A stretch of DNA of 64,000 nucleotides from Nyssa sinensis (lineage: Eukaryota > Streptophyta > Magnoliopsida > Cornales > Nyssaceae), in assembly GCA_008638375.1 (NCBI GenBank), contig CM018035.1, forward strand, positions 24,602,807 through 24,666,806, read 5' to 3'. Position numbers and translations under genes: made by a program. Below, piece by piece: positions 44,961-58,080 of the stretch. How positions within the stretch are numbered: the stretch's first letter is position 1; each line of letters starts with the position of its first letter. The notes beneath the pieces were generated by a model. That model did no database searches. It was not told where the DNA came from and saw only the letters and a list, made by a program, of their open reading frames with translations.

Positions 44961-47190
44961 TTTTAATAAAGTAGCGTGAACCCCACCTGCATTTGGCATC
45001 TATATCTATATTATATATTATTAGAATGTACTGTCTACGAAACATTCTTTTTTTCTTTTCTTCTAAATCCTATGTGGCACACTTTTTGATAGTCATTTTC
45101 ACTTTTCTTCATCTCTCCTTAATTGTCAATTAAATTTAAAATTTAATGAAAAAATATTGAGTTAGATACTTTTTCCCATTTTTTTCGTTTCCAAAAACAA
45201 AATTATTCAATTAGATATTTTTTTCCTTTTCCTTATTTCCCAATTCCCCTCCCCCAAGTTACGTTATCATTTATATCTATATATCTATATCTATATATTA
45301 TTACAATATAGTGCCAACATGCCACTCTCTCTTTTTTTTCTTTAATTCTAAATCCTAGGGGTACAACTTGGGCCGGCTGGGCTCAGGTTGAGTCATGTCC
45401 AAGCCCAACCCAAGTTCTAAAATTGTCAACCTGATCCCGACCCAAACCCAACATTGAACCCAAAAATCCAACCCGAGCCCATCCCGAATTGAAATTTATG
45501 AGTATCGAGTTCATCCCAAACCCGATTATTCATGCCTTTTTATTTTATTCATAATTTCTTTAATAAATTGCTATATTTGTTCTTATTTTGATTATACACT
45601 AAAAGCTCCAATAATTTCTCACAATTTCTTCTTCTAAAAGAAACCAAAAATCAATAAAATAATTTCTTCAACATAATTTAATTTTAAAAAAATGTTAAAG
45701 GTCAACAAGTTTTTGAAATTATAAAAATGTAAATAGTAATTCTTGTAAGGAAATCCTATAAATTTGATGATGAATAACTAAGGTATAAAAAATGTAATAT
45801 AAACAATCTTGAATTTGGGTTAGGGTTGGGCTCGGGTTTTCAAGGTATCAACCCAAGCCCAACCCTAATTTAAATAGGGTTTGAATTGTTTTAATAAAGT
45901 AACGTAAACCCCACCTGCATTTTGCATCTATATCTACACTGTTATTTTTTTTTCTTCTAAATCCTATGTGGCACACTCTTTCAGAGTCATTTTCACTTTT
46001 CTTCATCTCTCCTTAATTCTCAATTAAATTTATAATTTAACAAAAAAATATTGAGTTAGATATTTTTTCCCATTTTTTTCGTTTCCAAAAACAAAATTAT
46101 TCAATTAGATACTTTTTTCCTCTTCCTTCTTTCACAATTCCCCTCCCCCAAGTTAGGCTACTATTTATATCTATATATTATTACAACATAGTGCCAACAT
46201 GCCACTCTCTCTTTTTTTATTTGATTCTAAATCCTACGGGTGCAACTCGAGCGGGCTGGGCTCGGGTTGAGTCATGTCCAAGCCCAACCCAAGTTCTAAA
46301 ATTGTCAACCTGATCTCACCCCAAACCCAACCTTGAACCCAAAAATCCAACCTGAGCCCAACCCAAATTAAAATATATGAGTATCGAGTTCAACCCAAAC
46401 CCGATTATTTATTCCATTTTTTATATTTTATTCACAATTTCTTTAATAAATTGCTATATTTTTTCTTATTTTGATTATATACTAAAAGCTCCAATAATTT
46501 CTCACAATTTCTCCTTCTAAAAGAAACCAAAAATCATTAAAATAATTCCTTCAACATAATTTAATTTTGAAAAAATGTTAAAGGTCATCAAGTTTTGAAA
46601 TTATAAAAATGTAAATAGTAATTCTTGTAAGAAAATTCTATAAATCTAATGGTGAATAATTAAGGTATAAAAATATAATATAAAAAATATTGAATTCGGG
46701 TTTGGGTTGGGCTCGGGTTTTCAAAGTATCAACCCAAGCCCAACCCGAATTTAAATAGGGCTTAAATTCTTTTGCCCAAGCCCAACCCGAAGTATAAAAG
46801 ATAAAGTCCAAGTCCTATACAATTCAGGCCGGGCTTGGGTTGGGTTCGGATTGGCCCACCCAAATTGAACCCCTGCTAAATCCTATGTGGCACACTTCTA
46901 AAAGCCGTCTGCACTTTTCCTTGTCTCTCTCTTTTATTCTCAATTAAATTTAAAATTAAACAAAAATATATTTAATTTGATACTTTTTTTCTTTTTTTTC
47001 ATTTCTAAAAAAAAACAATTCCGTTAAATACTTTTTTTTTCAAAATATACTTTTCCTTCCTTTTTTCCAATTTTTAATGACTAAAAAAGAACCTACTTAA
47101 ATAACTCATTGATTCCAAAAATAAAATTATTCAATTAGACTCTTTAAAAAAACCTAGTTAAATAACCTATCGTTTCCAATTCTACTCTTT
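44961..47190. repeat. ~0.9-kb tandem duplication, two copies plus a partial third
   Basis: CCCCACCTGCATTTGGCATC begins at 44981 and its variant at 45909. AATTCCCCTCCCCCAAGTTA lies at about 45242 and 46136. AGTCATGTCCAAGCCCAACC lies at 45391 and 46270. Offsets of 928, 894 and 879 show gradual indels. The third, partial copy starts at about 46875 (AAATCCTATGTGGCACAC). Each full unit ends in CAACCC/GGGTTGGG-rich sequence. No ORF. Confidence 0.9.
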
Positions 47191-48776
47191 TCTTTCCTTC
47201 TTTCCCGAGGTGGACACGCAGGTCACCACCGAGCAACACAGACTCTTACACATGTACACGCACATATACCATCAACTGTCACCACTGCGAGTGCCGAAGA
47301 TGCCTCAATCGCATGCACTCCCTCCCTCTTTCTCGCTCCCTTTCACTGCGAGTCGACATCCACCGTGAAAACCACCACCCTTGCACTTATCCTCCTCCAA
47401 CATCCAGCTCCCTCACAACCACCCATCGGAATCCTCTTATACATGGAATTGTTTGGGTCATATTGGTTGTATTTGATCCACATTGCTTTACTCGATCTAT
47501 AGCCTCTATTTCGCTGTCGATCCATTTGCCAACTTCAAATTGGAGTGCTCTTATATTACTGTTTTTCCATTGGACATCCCACAACAGGTCCAGTTCTCTC
47601 TCTCATTTTTTCATATAGTTTTAAAGATACACGAGAAAAGAGATGATCAATGATGTAGAAGGATAGGTTTTTTCATAATAGTTGTGGACTCAAAGAGGAA
47701 CATAATGTATAATTTATTAATAAATATGCCTCATCATTAATTAATCATTTTTATCTTCTGTTTATTCCTTATGATCTATGATGTTGAATGTAGACTAATT
47801 CACTTTATTTTTTTGGTGCTTCTGACTAATCTATTGTTATTAAGTTATTTCAATCTCCCTATCCTATTCTTTAATTTTGTTTGGATGAGGTTTTTAATAG
47901 TCATTTAGATATAGTATTTCTATCTTTGTGACATAACATAAAAAAAATTTTGTCATGAAATCATACAAATCTCAAAACATTATGGTCTATTCTCAAAGGT
48001 AAACGATATGAAAGAATTCATTGACAATCTAAATATGTATTGAATACAAAAATGTAGGACACAAAAATAAATTAAAAGATAACAACTAACCAATGATTAT
48101 AATGCAATGATATATCATTTTAGAATTATAATTCATTACATTGTCCTGAATATGTTTCTTAATGCATATGAATAAATTTGTTTATCTAAAGAAAAATTAT
48201 TAAATGTTAAAATTATTTAATGGGTTTCTACTAGAGGGTGGCCGGGGTTACATTGGATTATCATAATTGTATATTTCTTTTGTTGGAAGAGTTAATATAT
48301 AAAGTACTGTTGAATTTTTAATTATTATTTTTCATTAATTTGATGAGTTATAATAAATAATGTCAGAATAAGTTAGTATAAGAAAAACAAAAAATCAAAA
48401 AAAAAAATCATATATAATCGCCATACATTAACTTTAAATTAATTATTGATATCATATAAGTGATGGGATTTTAAGAAATTTAAGATAATACAATTTAAAT
48501 TAATCAGAAGACTATACGATTAAAATTAAAATAAATAATGCTAACATGGAACTAAAAAGAGTTTTTTTTTTTCTCAAATTGAATTCCACTTCAGTGTAAT
48601 AAATTGAAACATCCTAAGTTCCTAACACGGTACAAAGTGTACCTGGTCTCATGTAACCTGTAAAGTTTTGAAATTATATTTTTAAAATATTAATCTCTTC
48701 GTAAAAATTTATAAAATACTAAATTTAACAACCCATCTCTTTTGAAATCACTAGATTTTGCAACTTAGACTAGGAG
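47191..48776. other. No supported gene; GC-richer patch then AT-rich DNA
   Basis: 47200-47640 is relatively C-rich and has a 101-codon ORF (47313-47618) of low complexity with no domain. The rest is AT-rich. I see no RNA gene or repeat. Confidence 0.5.
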
Positions 48777-49085
48777 ACCAGTGGTGGATCTAGAAATTTT
48801 AGTTAGGGGCCAAATTGAAGATATTAAAACTTAAGAGAGTTCTTATGAATATATCAAAAAAAATTAGGGGGGCCAAGTTCTAATTCGTTTAAAATTCTAA
48901 CGAAATTAGCGATAGAAAAGACAATACTAAAATTTTTTGGAGGGTCAAATCCTATTTTATTAAAATATTATAATACAACTAGGGGTAAAAAGTGTAATAT
49001 CAAAATTTTGGGGGAGGGGGGCATGGCCCCCACTTGTCCCACCTGCATCTGCATCTGCCTCTGCCTCTGCCTCTGCCTTTGAAAG
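48777..49085. mobile_element. Repeat-like segment with CAGTGGTGGATCT start
   Basis: CAGTGGTGGATCTAGAAATT and GGGGGGCATGGCCCCCAC resemble a very common plant dispersed repeat ('gtggcggatccagaa', 'gggcaaatgccccc'). A hexanucleotide (CTGCMT)n run at 49044-49080 follows. The class is not determined. Confidence 0.4.
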
Positions 49086-49911
49086 TCTAGGGCCAACTTT
49101 AAGATATATATTAAAAATAAAACAATATCTATTTATCTCTAATATCTCTCTCAAAGAATGTTTGATTTTTCCACTTTGGATTGTGGTCAACTCTAAAATA
49201 TTTATTAAAAGTAAATATCAATTTATCTTTCTCTAAGAATCTCCCACACTCTCTCCTCTGATGTCACAAACCCCAAATTTAATCCTCTCAAACTCCACAT
49301 TTAATGGCAAGAGTGCTACATTGACTAACAATGTAGTTGTTTCATTCATTTTTAATACTTTTTGCTTTCTAAAATAAAATATTTCCCGCTATCATTATTT
49401 GATTTTTAAAATTTGATAAAAGGAATTAAGTGTCTTTTTGATAATTTTTAGAAGAGTTAATTAGCCACAAGTCCTTAAAAATGATACTTTATTAATCTAA
49501 AATACAAAACAATTCATTTTAGGTAAAGGACAGTTAATTAAAAGTTTTTTTTGTTAGAAGTCCTGAACAGTGATATGGCATTTTGTACTTTCTTGTTGTT
49601 GACTATAATATCCCTATATATGATTTATCCTTTTAATCCAATCTGCAATTTCTTTTTTCAAACCTAAAATCAATCACTCATTCCTTTCACTTTGCCGCAA
49701 CACCTAACGGCTCCTACAATCTCCAACACCTCCACCTATCCTTATCTCTCAAAACTTTTGAGTATAAAATAAAATTCAAATGAAAAACTAGCACCGCTTG
49801 TTGATTCTGCCACTGCCAATCAGACCATCGTTAAATAAGCCATAAAGATAGCATTGTTGTTCCACTGCCTCTTTACTATGCTTATTTTATCTTCAAAATC
49901 CCCTCTCTCTA

Positions 49912-49942
<31 letters not shown>

Positions 49943-50377
49943 GTAGCATATATAGCGATGCTTCACATGAAGGTAAGAAAGAAGATGAGGGGTTTCATGT
50001 GCCAGTCCCTAGTGCCACTACAGTGTGCATGGCCGGTGATCACCGATTGGTGATAATGCCATGAAGGCTTGACAGAACATTGACGGATCATGTAAGGTTG
50101 ATCAATAATGCCAATTACAGTCGACTCATCGATTTCCCAGATTTGTTATTATTACTAGTTGTAAGAGATCATCAACTGGTACAAATACAATGCCATCCAT
50201 CAAAATTGATCAAGATATAGGCAAGACCAAAAGACAACCCAAAAATCACATTACATAACTTTATCAACCAGTGTGTTTCAAGTGATTTTCTACCTTTTTT
50301 TTTTTTTTTTTGTTTTTCTTGAGCTTTGTTCCACTACATTACACTATATTAGATATCACAACACTGAGGTTCAATAG
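49086..50377. other. No supported gene; TA and T microsatellites
   Basis: Includes GTGTGTGTATATATATATA (about 49912-49943) and a T-run near 50297-50312. No ORF or RNA signal. AATAG precedes the LTR at 50378. Confidence 0.5.
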
Positions 50378-53300
50378 TGTCATGACCCGAAACCTACTCT
50401 ATGTGGATTAGGGGTTGGTGATTGATACAGTCACTCAAACAGGCCGTACAAAATCAAATGAATCGCACCAGAGAGTAATAAATTTTTTTTCTTTTATTTA
50501 TCAAGTGTGGAAGCTACACATATGCAACTCATTTGATATCCAAATCAAACTTTAACTATCATCAATAAGATTATCTCCAAGTACAATTTTCATCATCATT
50601 GATCACAATTCAAATCTAAAGACATCTTTTAATATTAATAAGTCACAAGGTCTAGTATTAGTAACATCCTTACAGGATTAATTCAAACTAAGTCTTGAAG
50701 TTATACATCATCAACATTACCCACAAGCACATTACTAGTTCTATTACTCGCCATCATTGTCTTTCCTTCCATATTGTGTTACCTAAAAAATTATTATAAT
50801 TATGGGGTGAGCTAACTTAGCTCAGTAAGTAAATCCTAAACTCTTCCATGGGTTAAACAAAGGTGTATAACAAAAGGATAATCATAGGATTCCCAGCTCA
50901 AAGAGATTGGCCATCAGGCCAAAATAACACAGTTCACAAAGAGGTTACGATTGCAATAGGGATGGCTGAACAAGTCAGCAAGCACAAATTTATCAACACA
51001 TAATGTTTAGCTGCTCAAATCAAAAAGATTCAAATCGAATACAAAGATAAGCCTCAAAGGTGTATTTGTCGTCAAAGATAATATCATCAAATCAACAAAT
51101 AGTCTGGAATCAAACATATACAAATTGAGTCAAATGGATGCTATCAAATAGAGTTTGGCTACCCCCATACGACACTCATCCAAGTTCATCACTTATCTCT
51201 AGGTTCCCCTGAATGGCATCAAGAGATCTTATCATCATATCAAAATATCCTCACTAGGACAACGTGTTGGATATCATTCCCAAACACTGACCTGTAGGTC
51301 ATCAGCATCACAAAATGGGCATTATGACAAGCACAACCCTGGGTAGTCACAAATAGATTCATTAAAAAAATGATTCTACAAGATATGTACATATACACAT
51401 ATTACAATTTAAATGTCCACAACAAAAGGGATCACCATGATCACAAAGACAAGATATAGTCAAAGAGTCAAAAGACTTATAGATATTCACAACAAATAGG
51501 ATATCAACAAATCACAAATTTTCACATAATAGAAACACGATAATCAATGGGTTGTGGACTTGAAGCAATTACTGATACACAATTTCAAGAAGCAAAGATT
51601 GGCAGCTATACAAGTAGGCCACATTGGCTGAATAAAAATTCACATATTAGAGTACAGGTTTACCTACATTGGGTTCTTAGTATTACATTCACATACTGGT
51701 ACCATAGTAGCTATCCCATAACCTTGTTCCATTTTTTCATCGTTTGGTGATCCTATAACCATGGATAAAAAATACATTGTATATTGAATTAGCATACATT
51801 CTAATTTAGATACCTCAATTTAGTGTTTAAAGTTTCCTTTGAACTTAGTCTAGTTTATTAAGAGACCTTCAAATTCTTAATTTAGGATTCTTGATGCTTT
51901 ATGGCTTATTTGGCCCTTCAAGGGCATAATTGTAATTTATACTTTTAATGTCCCATATTTTTTCTTACATGATTTACATATTCGGACTTCATTTTTTAGT
52001 CCAATTGGCTCTTATAACATTACGTAGACCTTTTAATTTCATCTATACATTTCAAAAACTGCATTAAGTCTTAAGGACGTATTCATCATTTTTTAATTTG
52101 TTACTGGGTCTTATTTTTCTCAAAAGGATATCACCGTCAAGTCCAGAATATCGAAGGCAATTAGTTTAGGCTTTTTTGGATCTTAATTTGCACATCCATA
52201 GCTTGTATTAAGCCCAGGGAAGTTTTTATAATTTTACACTTTCATGTGTCCCATTTTTTGATACTTTGTTTGCTAAAATGGACTCTACTGATGAGTTCAG
52301 AACGTTAAAAAAAGTCAAAATATGTTATCTCTAACATTTAACTAGTTTTTTATCACTAAAGACAAAATGATAATTATGACATTTCACGTGTCTATATTTC
52401 TGGGACTTCGTTTCATAAAATGAATCCTGCCATTGGTCTAAAACATCCCAAAATGTTAAAGTATGTATTTTCATAGCCATTGGAGTCTAATTGATAACCT
52501 AATTGATCATTAGGACATAATTATAATTATTCCAGTTTGCCTGTTCATATTTTTTGTGATCTAATTTCATTAATTGGAATTTGCTATTGAGTCCGGATTG
52601 CCCGAAAACATTAGTTTGAACTCTTCTTTCATTTTAATTGGCCTATTTTTGTCCTAAGGGAATTTTGGTAATATCTCATAATTTAAAAATAATTTATAAT
52701 TATTTTTCTAGGCCAATCCATAACTAACAAAAAGATTTGGGGCCAAAACATAATTTTAGAAACCTCTGTAACCCCAAATCGTACGATCTGAGGGATTGGT
52801 GACTAAACTGGACTAGCTTGGTCAAAAGCCAACTAGTTCAGCTGGTTCAGTGCGTCATCATGATGCAAGCATGGTGTCATCAGTCACTAAATCAAAACGA
52901 CGTCGTTTCAAGAAGCCTTTAGATCCAAGTACATGCAAGTCAGCCCAGACCTATTATTTGTCCCAATTTGACCTGTTAACCAACCCGAGTCAACAGTTAA
53001 CTTGGTTAACAAAGTTTCTACAAGCACCGATAGCTATCTCCGGTGACGGTGAACTCCGGCGAACGTTTTTCAGTGACGGGTCCAATGGTGTTCAAACTAT
53101 TTTTCCATGAGGATTTCATATCCAAGGTTAGAATGGGGTTTGGCTGGACTTTGGCCGCCAAAATAGGATTACAATGGTTGCTCCGGCGAGCCACGCTTTT
53201 CCGGTAACTTCTTATTTCCTATTTTGTAGATTTTTACATGTTGTTTTGATTTCATTTTTCTTCCTATGGGTTTCTGGGAGCTTAGGGAACGTTTTCCCAT

Positions 53301-53761
53301 TCCTAAAATTAAGAAATAGAGGCCAAAACTAATTCTCCAATGATTATCACTCCCAACTGTAACCTCGGATTGCTCAGTTGTCTTTTAACCATTCTTGTTG
53401 CTTTAAGTTGCGTTGTGTCTCATTTTCAATGCTCTTTCGAGCCTTATATTCAGAATTGAGTTTTGGTCAAGTTTCTTTATAACCCAAATTTTTCCTAGGT
53501 TTGGTCATAGTGATTTCTTGGTTTTTAGCTCAAACTATTCCATTTCTTCTTAATTTTTCTCCCTTTTCAATATTAATCGCATGCATGCAATTGAAACCTC
53601 ATAAAAAACCTCTTAGAAAGAATTATTCTAGTAAGAGAAAGCTTACCCCTTTGATGAATGTTCCCCCTTCCTCCAGTAGTTCCAGACCTCTTCTCATTCT
53701 CCACTCCTTCCATTTTGGACCATGTATACTGCAAGTTCAACTCTCATCTCCTTCTTTTTCT

Positions 53762-53763
<2 letters not shown>

Positions 53764-53802
<39 letters not shown>
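53764..53802. repeat. (CT)n microsatellite
   Basis: About 19 uninterrupted CT units followed by TTTCTTTCTCT. It creates a spurious Ser/Leu-rich ORF. Confidence 0.95.
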
Positions 53803-53808
<6 letters not shown>

Positions 53809-54027
53809 CTCTAGTTTTCTCTCTCTCTTTACAATTTCAGTTACTTTAGCAGAAAGACTTATAGGCATATACGCACCATAATATATATATGAGGGGTGAC
53901 ATTGCATGTCATTTTATTGGTTGAAGTGTTGGTGCAATAAGGTGATGACACCCAACTTTTGCATGCAACCCATATATGTATTTTATGGGATATATACATT
54001 TTAAGTGGGTATTATAGCACAAAAGTG

Positions 54028-54102
54028 CTGATAGCCTAGTGGCTATCTTTTTTGGAATAAGTTTTTCCTTATTCCGTTTGTCTTGGGTCAAGACTTTGTG
54101 GG
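54028..54102 (+). other. Degenerate tRNA-like module in LTR copy D
   Basis: A-box-like ATAGCCTAGTGGCTATC (54031-54047) and a weakened B-box region GGGTCAAGACTTTGTGGG (54085-54102). The preceding AGCACAAAAGTGCTG is identical in copy E (minus strand, near 58170), which supports homology. Confidence 0.4.
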
Positions 54103-54543
54103 AGCTTTTTAAAGCTCTTTTTCCTTTACACATGCACCATAATGCGTTTTAGTGTACTTCATAAATTCTCAAACTTTGCATTTTAAATCTCACAAAAGTC
54201 TCTTGAAATTTTTACAAGGCTTCTTGATTAAGCATACTTCATCTATGTATTACTAGTCTTATATTGGTGTGTTTTATACACTAATCTTCCAAAATTATTC
54301 ATGTGCTAATCCTCGATTAATGCCAATCATAATTTGTCATGAAGTTCTGACCTTTGCCATTAAATCATATTTTTTAAAATTAATCGTCTCTAATCCATAA
54401 CTAATTGATCTCATTTACACATTTGTTTGTATATTCATAAACTATCAGTCTAAAGTAGAATTGCCCATGATTATTTAGCAAATTATCTTATGATAATTGT
54501 CATTATCCTTAATTGCCTCGCTTAATTGGATCAGGATGTTATA

Positions 54544-55690
54544 TTCTCCCCCTTTTAAAAATAGTTTTGTCCTCAAAACTCAGACATCCATATTCAAAAA
54601 GGCTCTATTTTATTTTCATGCTATTTTCATTATCCTAATTTCCTTTAATTTGTCCCTTGGACTTATTACTGGCATTTAGAAAATTGTGTCGTCAAATAAA
54701 AAAGTCTTTCAAACAGGATTTACAATTCTTTTATACTCTTCCTCAGTTAACTCAGTAGTGATCTTCTAAGTCAAAGTTTGACTTTTTAACTTTTATTCTC
54801 AATGCCTCAAAACTTTAAACTCAAAGTCTCAAATTTCTTGTATTAGTATTTCAGTGCTTATTTCTTTAGTCCTGGGACCTGTGGTTATGGGTCCATTATG
54901 CCTCTATTGCTCACTCTGAGCTATCACTTCAATATCTTGACTATTTTCCACTGTTACCTATATTTTGACTAGTTTCCACGTCTAGTCATCATATTGATCT
55001 TATCTGGCACTAAGTCATAATCACACTACTATCAGTGGCTTCCTAACTTCCGTTGGTATCGTATGGCGTATTGTGTACCAAGTAGAGGTAACTAGTATCT
55101 TAACCTTTTTTTTATATTGGTTGTTTTAGTAATAATCTAGAAAGTCAAGGGAGTAACTAAGCTACACCACTTTCATCATTTGGAGTGCATTGAATTTGTT
55201 TATTCAAGTACTTCGATTTTCATTAAGGACAAAATCCTTGATTGATTCACACAATTCCACTTTCCTTTCAATTTCTTTTTTTTGGTCACAAATCCTTCAT
55301 CTGATTCACTACATGTGTTTGATTGTGTAATTTGCAAAGTTATTCACTTAAGTCTTTTTTTGTCCATTTGACTTTATTTGAGTATTGAACGCATCATATT
55401 TCCTTTTTGTGTTCATAAGTATCAGTTTGGTTTATGCAAGGATGGTTTACTCATATGCCCTTTGCAATACAACCATTTTCGATGCAACGGTAACTTTTAA
55501 TTTATTCGTAATATCCGATTATGATTCTTAGTCACATGCCTATTTCTATGGGTCACTTAAGTCGAAGATCAGTTAATCCTCGTTCGTCTCATTTTTGTAC
55601 TAACTTGTTGGCATACCTGCCTTTGTTTTCAAATTCGTATGCATTCATTCTCATGAATTAGAAAGGTTGAGGAAATTAGTTCCTCTATTT
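54544..55690 (-). pseudogene. Stub of retroelement internal region, 3' end
   Basis: Minus-strand sequence GAGGACAAAACTATTTTTAA then AAAAGGGGGAGAA directly precedes the LTR. A 'GAGGAC...AAGGGGGAGAATGTAACA' junction is the usual end of pol in Tekay/Del-type chromoviruses, where the last codons encode an F-E-D-like tail. The rest, to 55690, has no readable domain. Confidence 0.55.
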
Positions 55691-55694
55691 CTTC

Positions 55695-57045
55695 CAATTT
55701 CAATGGGTTGTGGACTTGAAGAAATTACTGATACACAATTTCAAGAAGCAAAGATTGGTAGCAATACAAATAGGCCACATTGGCAGAGTAGAAAGTCACA
55801 TATTAGAGTTCGGGTTTACTTATATTGGGTTCTTAGTATTACATTCCCATATTGGTACCATAGTAGTATCCCATAGCCTTGTCCCATTTTTCCATCGTTT
55901 GGTGATCTTATAACCATAGATCAAATATACATTGTATATTAAATCAGGATACATTTTAATTTAGGTACCTCAATTTAGTGTTCAAAGTTCTTTTTTAACT
56001 TAACCTAGTTTATTAAGAGACCTTCAAATTCCCAATTTAGCGTTCTTGATACTTTATGGCTTACTTAGCCCTTCAAAGGCATAATGATAATTTATACTTT
56101 TAACATCTCATATTTTTTCATTTATGATTTACGTATTCGGACTTCATTTTTGAGTCCAATCAATCCTTATAACATTTACATGGACCTTTTAATTTCATTT
56201 ATACAACTCTGGTAACTTCATTAAGTCTTAAGGACATATTCATTATTTTTAATTTATTACTCGGTCTTATTTTTCTCGAAAAGATATCACCATCAAGTCT
56301 AGAATATCGAAGGCAGTCAGTTTAGGCTTTTCCAGATCTTAGTTTGCACATCCATAACTTGTATTAAGCCTAGGGGTATTTTCATAATTTTAAACTTTCA
56401 TGTGTCCCATTTTTTGGTACTTTTTTTGCTAAGATGGACTCCACTATTGAGTCCGGAACATCAAAGAAAGTCAGAATATGTTATCTCTAACATTAAACTA
56501 ATTTTGGATCACTAGGGATAAAATTATAATTATAACATTTCACGTGTCTATATTTTTGGAACTTCATTTCATAAAATGGATCTTGCCATTAGGTCCAGAA
56601 TGTCCCAAAACGTTAAGGTATGTATTTTCATAGTTATCGAAGTTTAATTGATAGGTTAATTGATCATTAAAACATAATTCTAATTATTCTAGTTTGCCCA
56701 TTCATATTTTTTGGGATCTAATTTCAAAAATCAAATTTTACCATTGAGTTCAGAATGCCCAAAAATATTGAGTTATACTCTTTTTTTCATTTTAATTGGC
56801 CTTCATTTGGCCTAAGGACATTTTGATAATTTCTTATAATTTAAAAAAGATTTAAAAATAATTTATAATTATTTTTCTGGACCAATTCGTAATTAATAAA
56901 AAGGTTTAAGGCCAAAATGTAATTTCAAAAACCTCTAAAACCCTAAACCGTATGGTCTAAGGGATCAGTGACTGAACCGGACTGACTTAGTCAAAAGCCA
57001 ACTGGTTCAGTTGGTTCAGTGCATCATCATGACGATGGCATTAGA
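55695..57045 (-). mobile_element. Partial second copy of LTR D middle portion
   Basis: Aligns with 51546-52870 in the same orientation, starting GGGTTGTGGACTTGAAGAAA and ending GTTCAGTGCATCATCATGAC, roughly 85-90% identical by eye. Both LTR ends are missing. It lies where a 5' LTR of the minus-strand element would be, so it is probably a truncated 5' LTR. Confidence 0.75.
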
Positions 57046-57289
57046 TTTTATGCACATTTTGATATAAGGCCTAACTAAAGGATTCCTAGTTCAAATATTG
57101 ATCATATCTATGATCCCCACATTGGGTTCTTCACATTCTAACTATGATGTAGAGTTAGTCCGGCATATTTATCAGTCCATAAATTCCCTACTCTGTTGCA
57201 TGTGGCCTTCTTTGTTTGATATTATATAATTTCATTTTGTCATGTCAGCTTGTTAACGAGATTTTGTTGCTTGTGCATTGTACTTTTAG
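57046..57289 (+). other. Unique-looking sequence before the exon-like island
   Basis: No repeat similarity seen. T-rich with a pyrimidine stretch TTGTACTTTTAG ending at 57289, suitable as an intron end. Confidence 0.4.
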
Positions 57290-57384
57290 GCCATGAAAAC
57301 TCTTGCAAAAAGTTCTACCTTTGCTAGGGATCCAAGGCACCTTCAATTTGAAGCAGACATAAACCGCCTTTTCCTTTACACCTG
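57290..57384 (+). CDS. Orphan exon of an unidentified host gene
   Basis: A 95-nt open segment reads [20 protein letters not shown] then [11 protein letters not shown]. It is bounded by TACTTTTAG upstream and the donor-like CCTG|GTTAGT downstream. Its balanced composition and non-repetitive protein-like sequence contrast with the repeats around it. I recall similar text in conserved plant proteins but cannot name the family safely. No matching upstream or downstream exon was found within 2 kb. It could be part of a gene interrupted by the LTR at 57549, or a fragment captured by a transposon. Confidence 0.45.
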
Positions 57385-58080
57385 GTTAGTATTTTTTTTG
57401 TTGTCTCAGTTAACTTTGTTCAGCAAGATATCATCTTCAACATGAACCATGTTTGGATGAGGGAATCTTGCTTGTGTTGGCCTGATTTGGCCCAACACTA
57501 TGTTAGCATGGACATTGTTTCTTTGATAACCTATTAGATGATGTGTTATGTAACACCCCAACCCGATTAGTAGAAATTAAGTCACTAATTAAATATTAGG
57601 GACTTAAGAAAATTTGATCAAAATGACGAAGGCTAAAATAAAATAAATAAATGATGATTAAGAACGGTACATGAAGGAAATTAAAAATACAAGACTTCAA
57701 CTAATGAAGTCAACACATGAAAAACATGAACAAAACTTTAAGACTTCGATTTATTAAATCGATACGAATAAGAATACAAGTGTAACACCTTGACCCGATT
57801 AAATAATAGTTTAATTAGTGACCCTAAAAAGAATAATTAAGAAATTTAATCGAAAAATAAATGATCATTTTGAAAATAGTTCCGAGACCTTAAATTAACG
57901 AGATCGACCTCGGGAAAATCGTCCTAATAAATAAGACTATGAACTATAGACCGACGCACAAAGAGTGAATATTAAGTTAAAATTTACGAAAAGAAAAAAG
58001 TATACAAGAAGTTAAAATAAATAATTGAAATTGTCAAACAAGGCATAAGGAAAAAATGAAAAAAATAAGCCAAAATTGAG

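Larger units (their letters stand above)
50378..54543 (-). mobile_element. LTR (family L, copy D), next to internal stub
   Basis: The plus-strand left end TGTCATGACCCGAAACCTAC is like TGTCACGACCCC of copy C. The right end on the minus strand reads TATAACATCCTGATCC, that is TGTAACA with a G-to-A change. It is immediately preceded on the minus strand by AAAAGGGGGAGAA, a polypurine tract. The block GGGGTGAGCTAACTTAGCTC (50803) matches the conserved block of copies A-C. No coding content; ORFs such as 53501-53881 run through a (CT)n tract. Confidence 0.8.

Noticed and set aside
47313..47618. 101-codon plus ORF in a C-rich patch
   Set aside because: Ser/Leu-rich low complexity, no domain, no splice or promoter context.
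53501..53881. 126-codon ORF
   Set aside because: The open frame depends on the (CT)n microsatellite.
55430..55520. Possible RT 'PFG' motif in the stub
   Set aside because: The reading is on the wrong strand and lacks flanking RT motifs.
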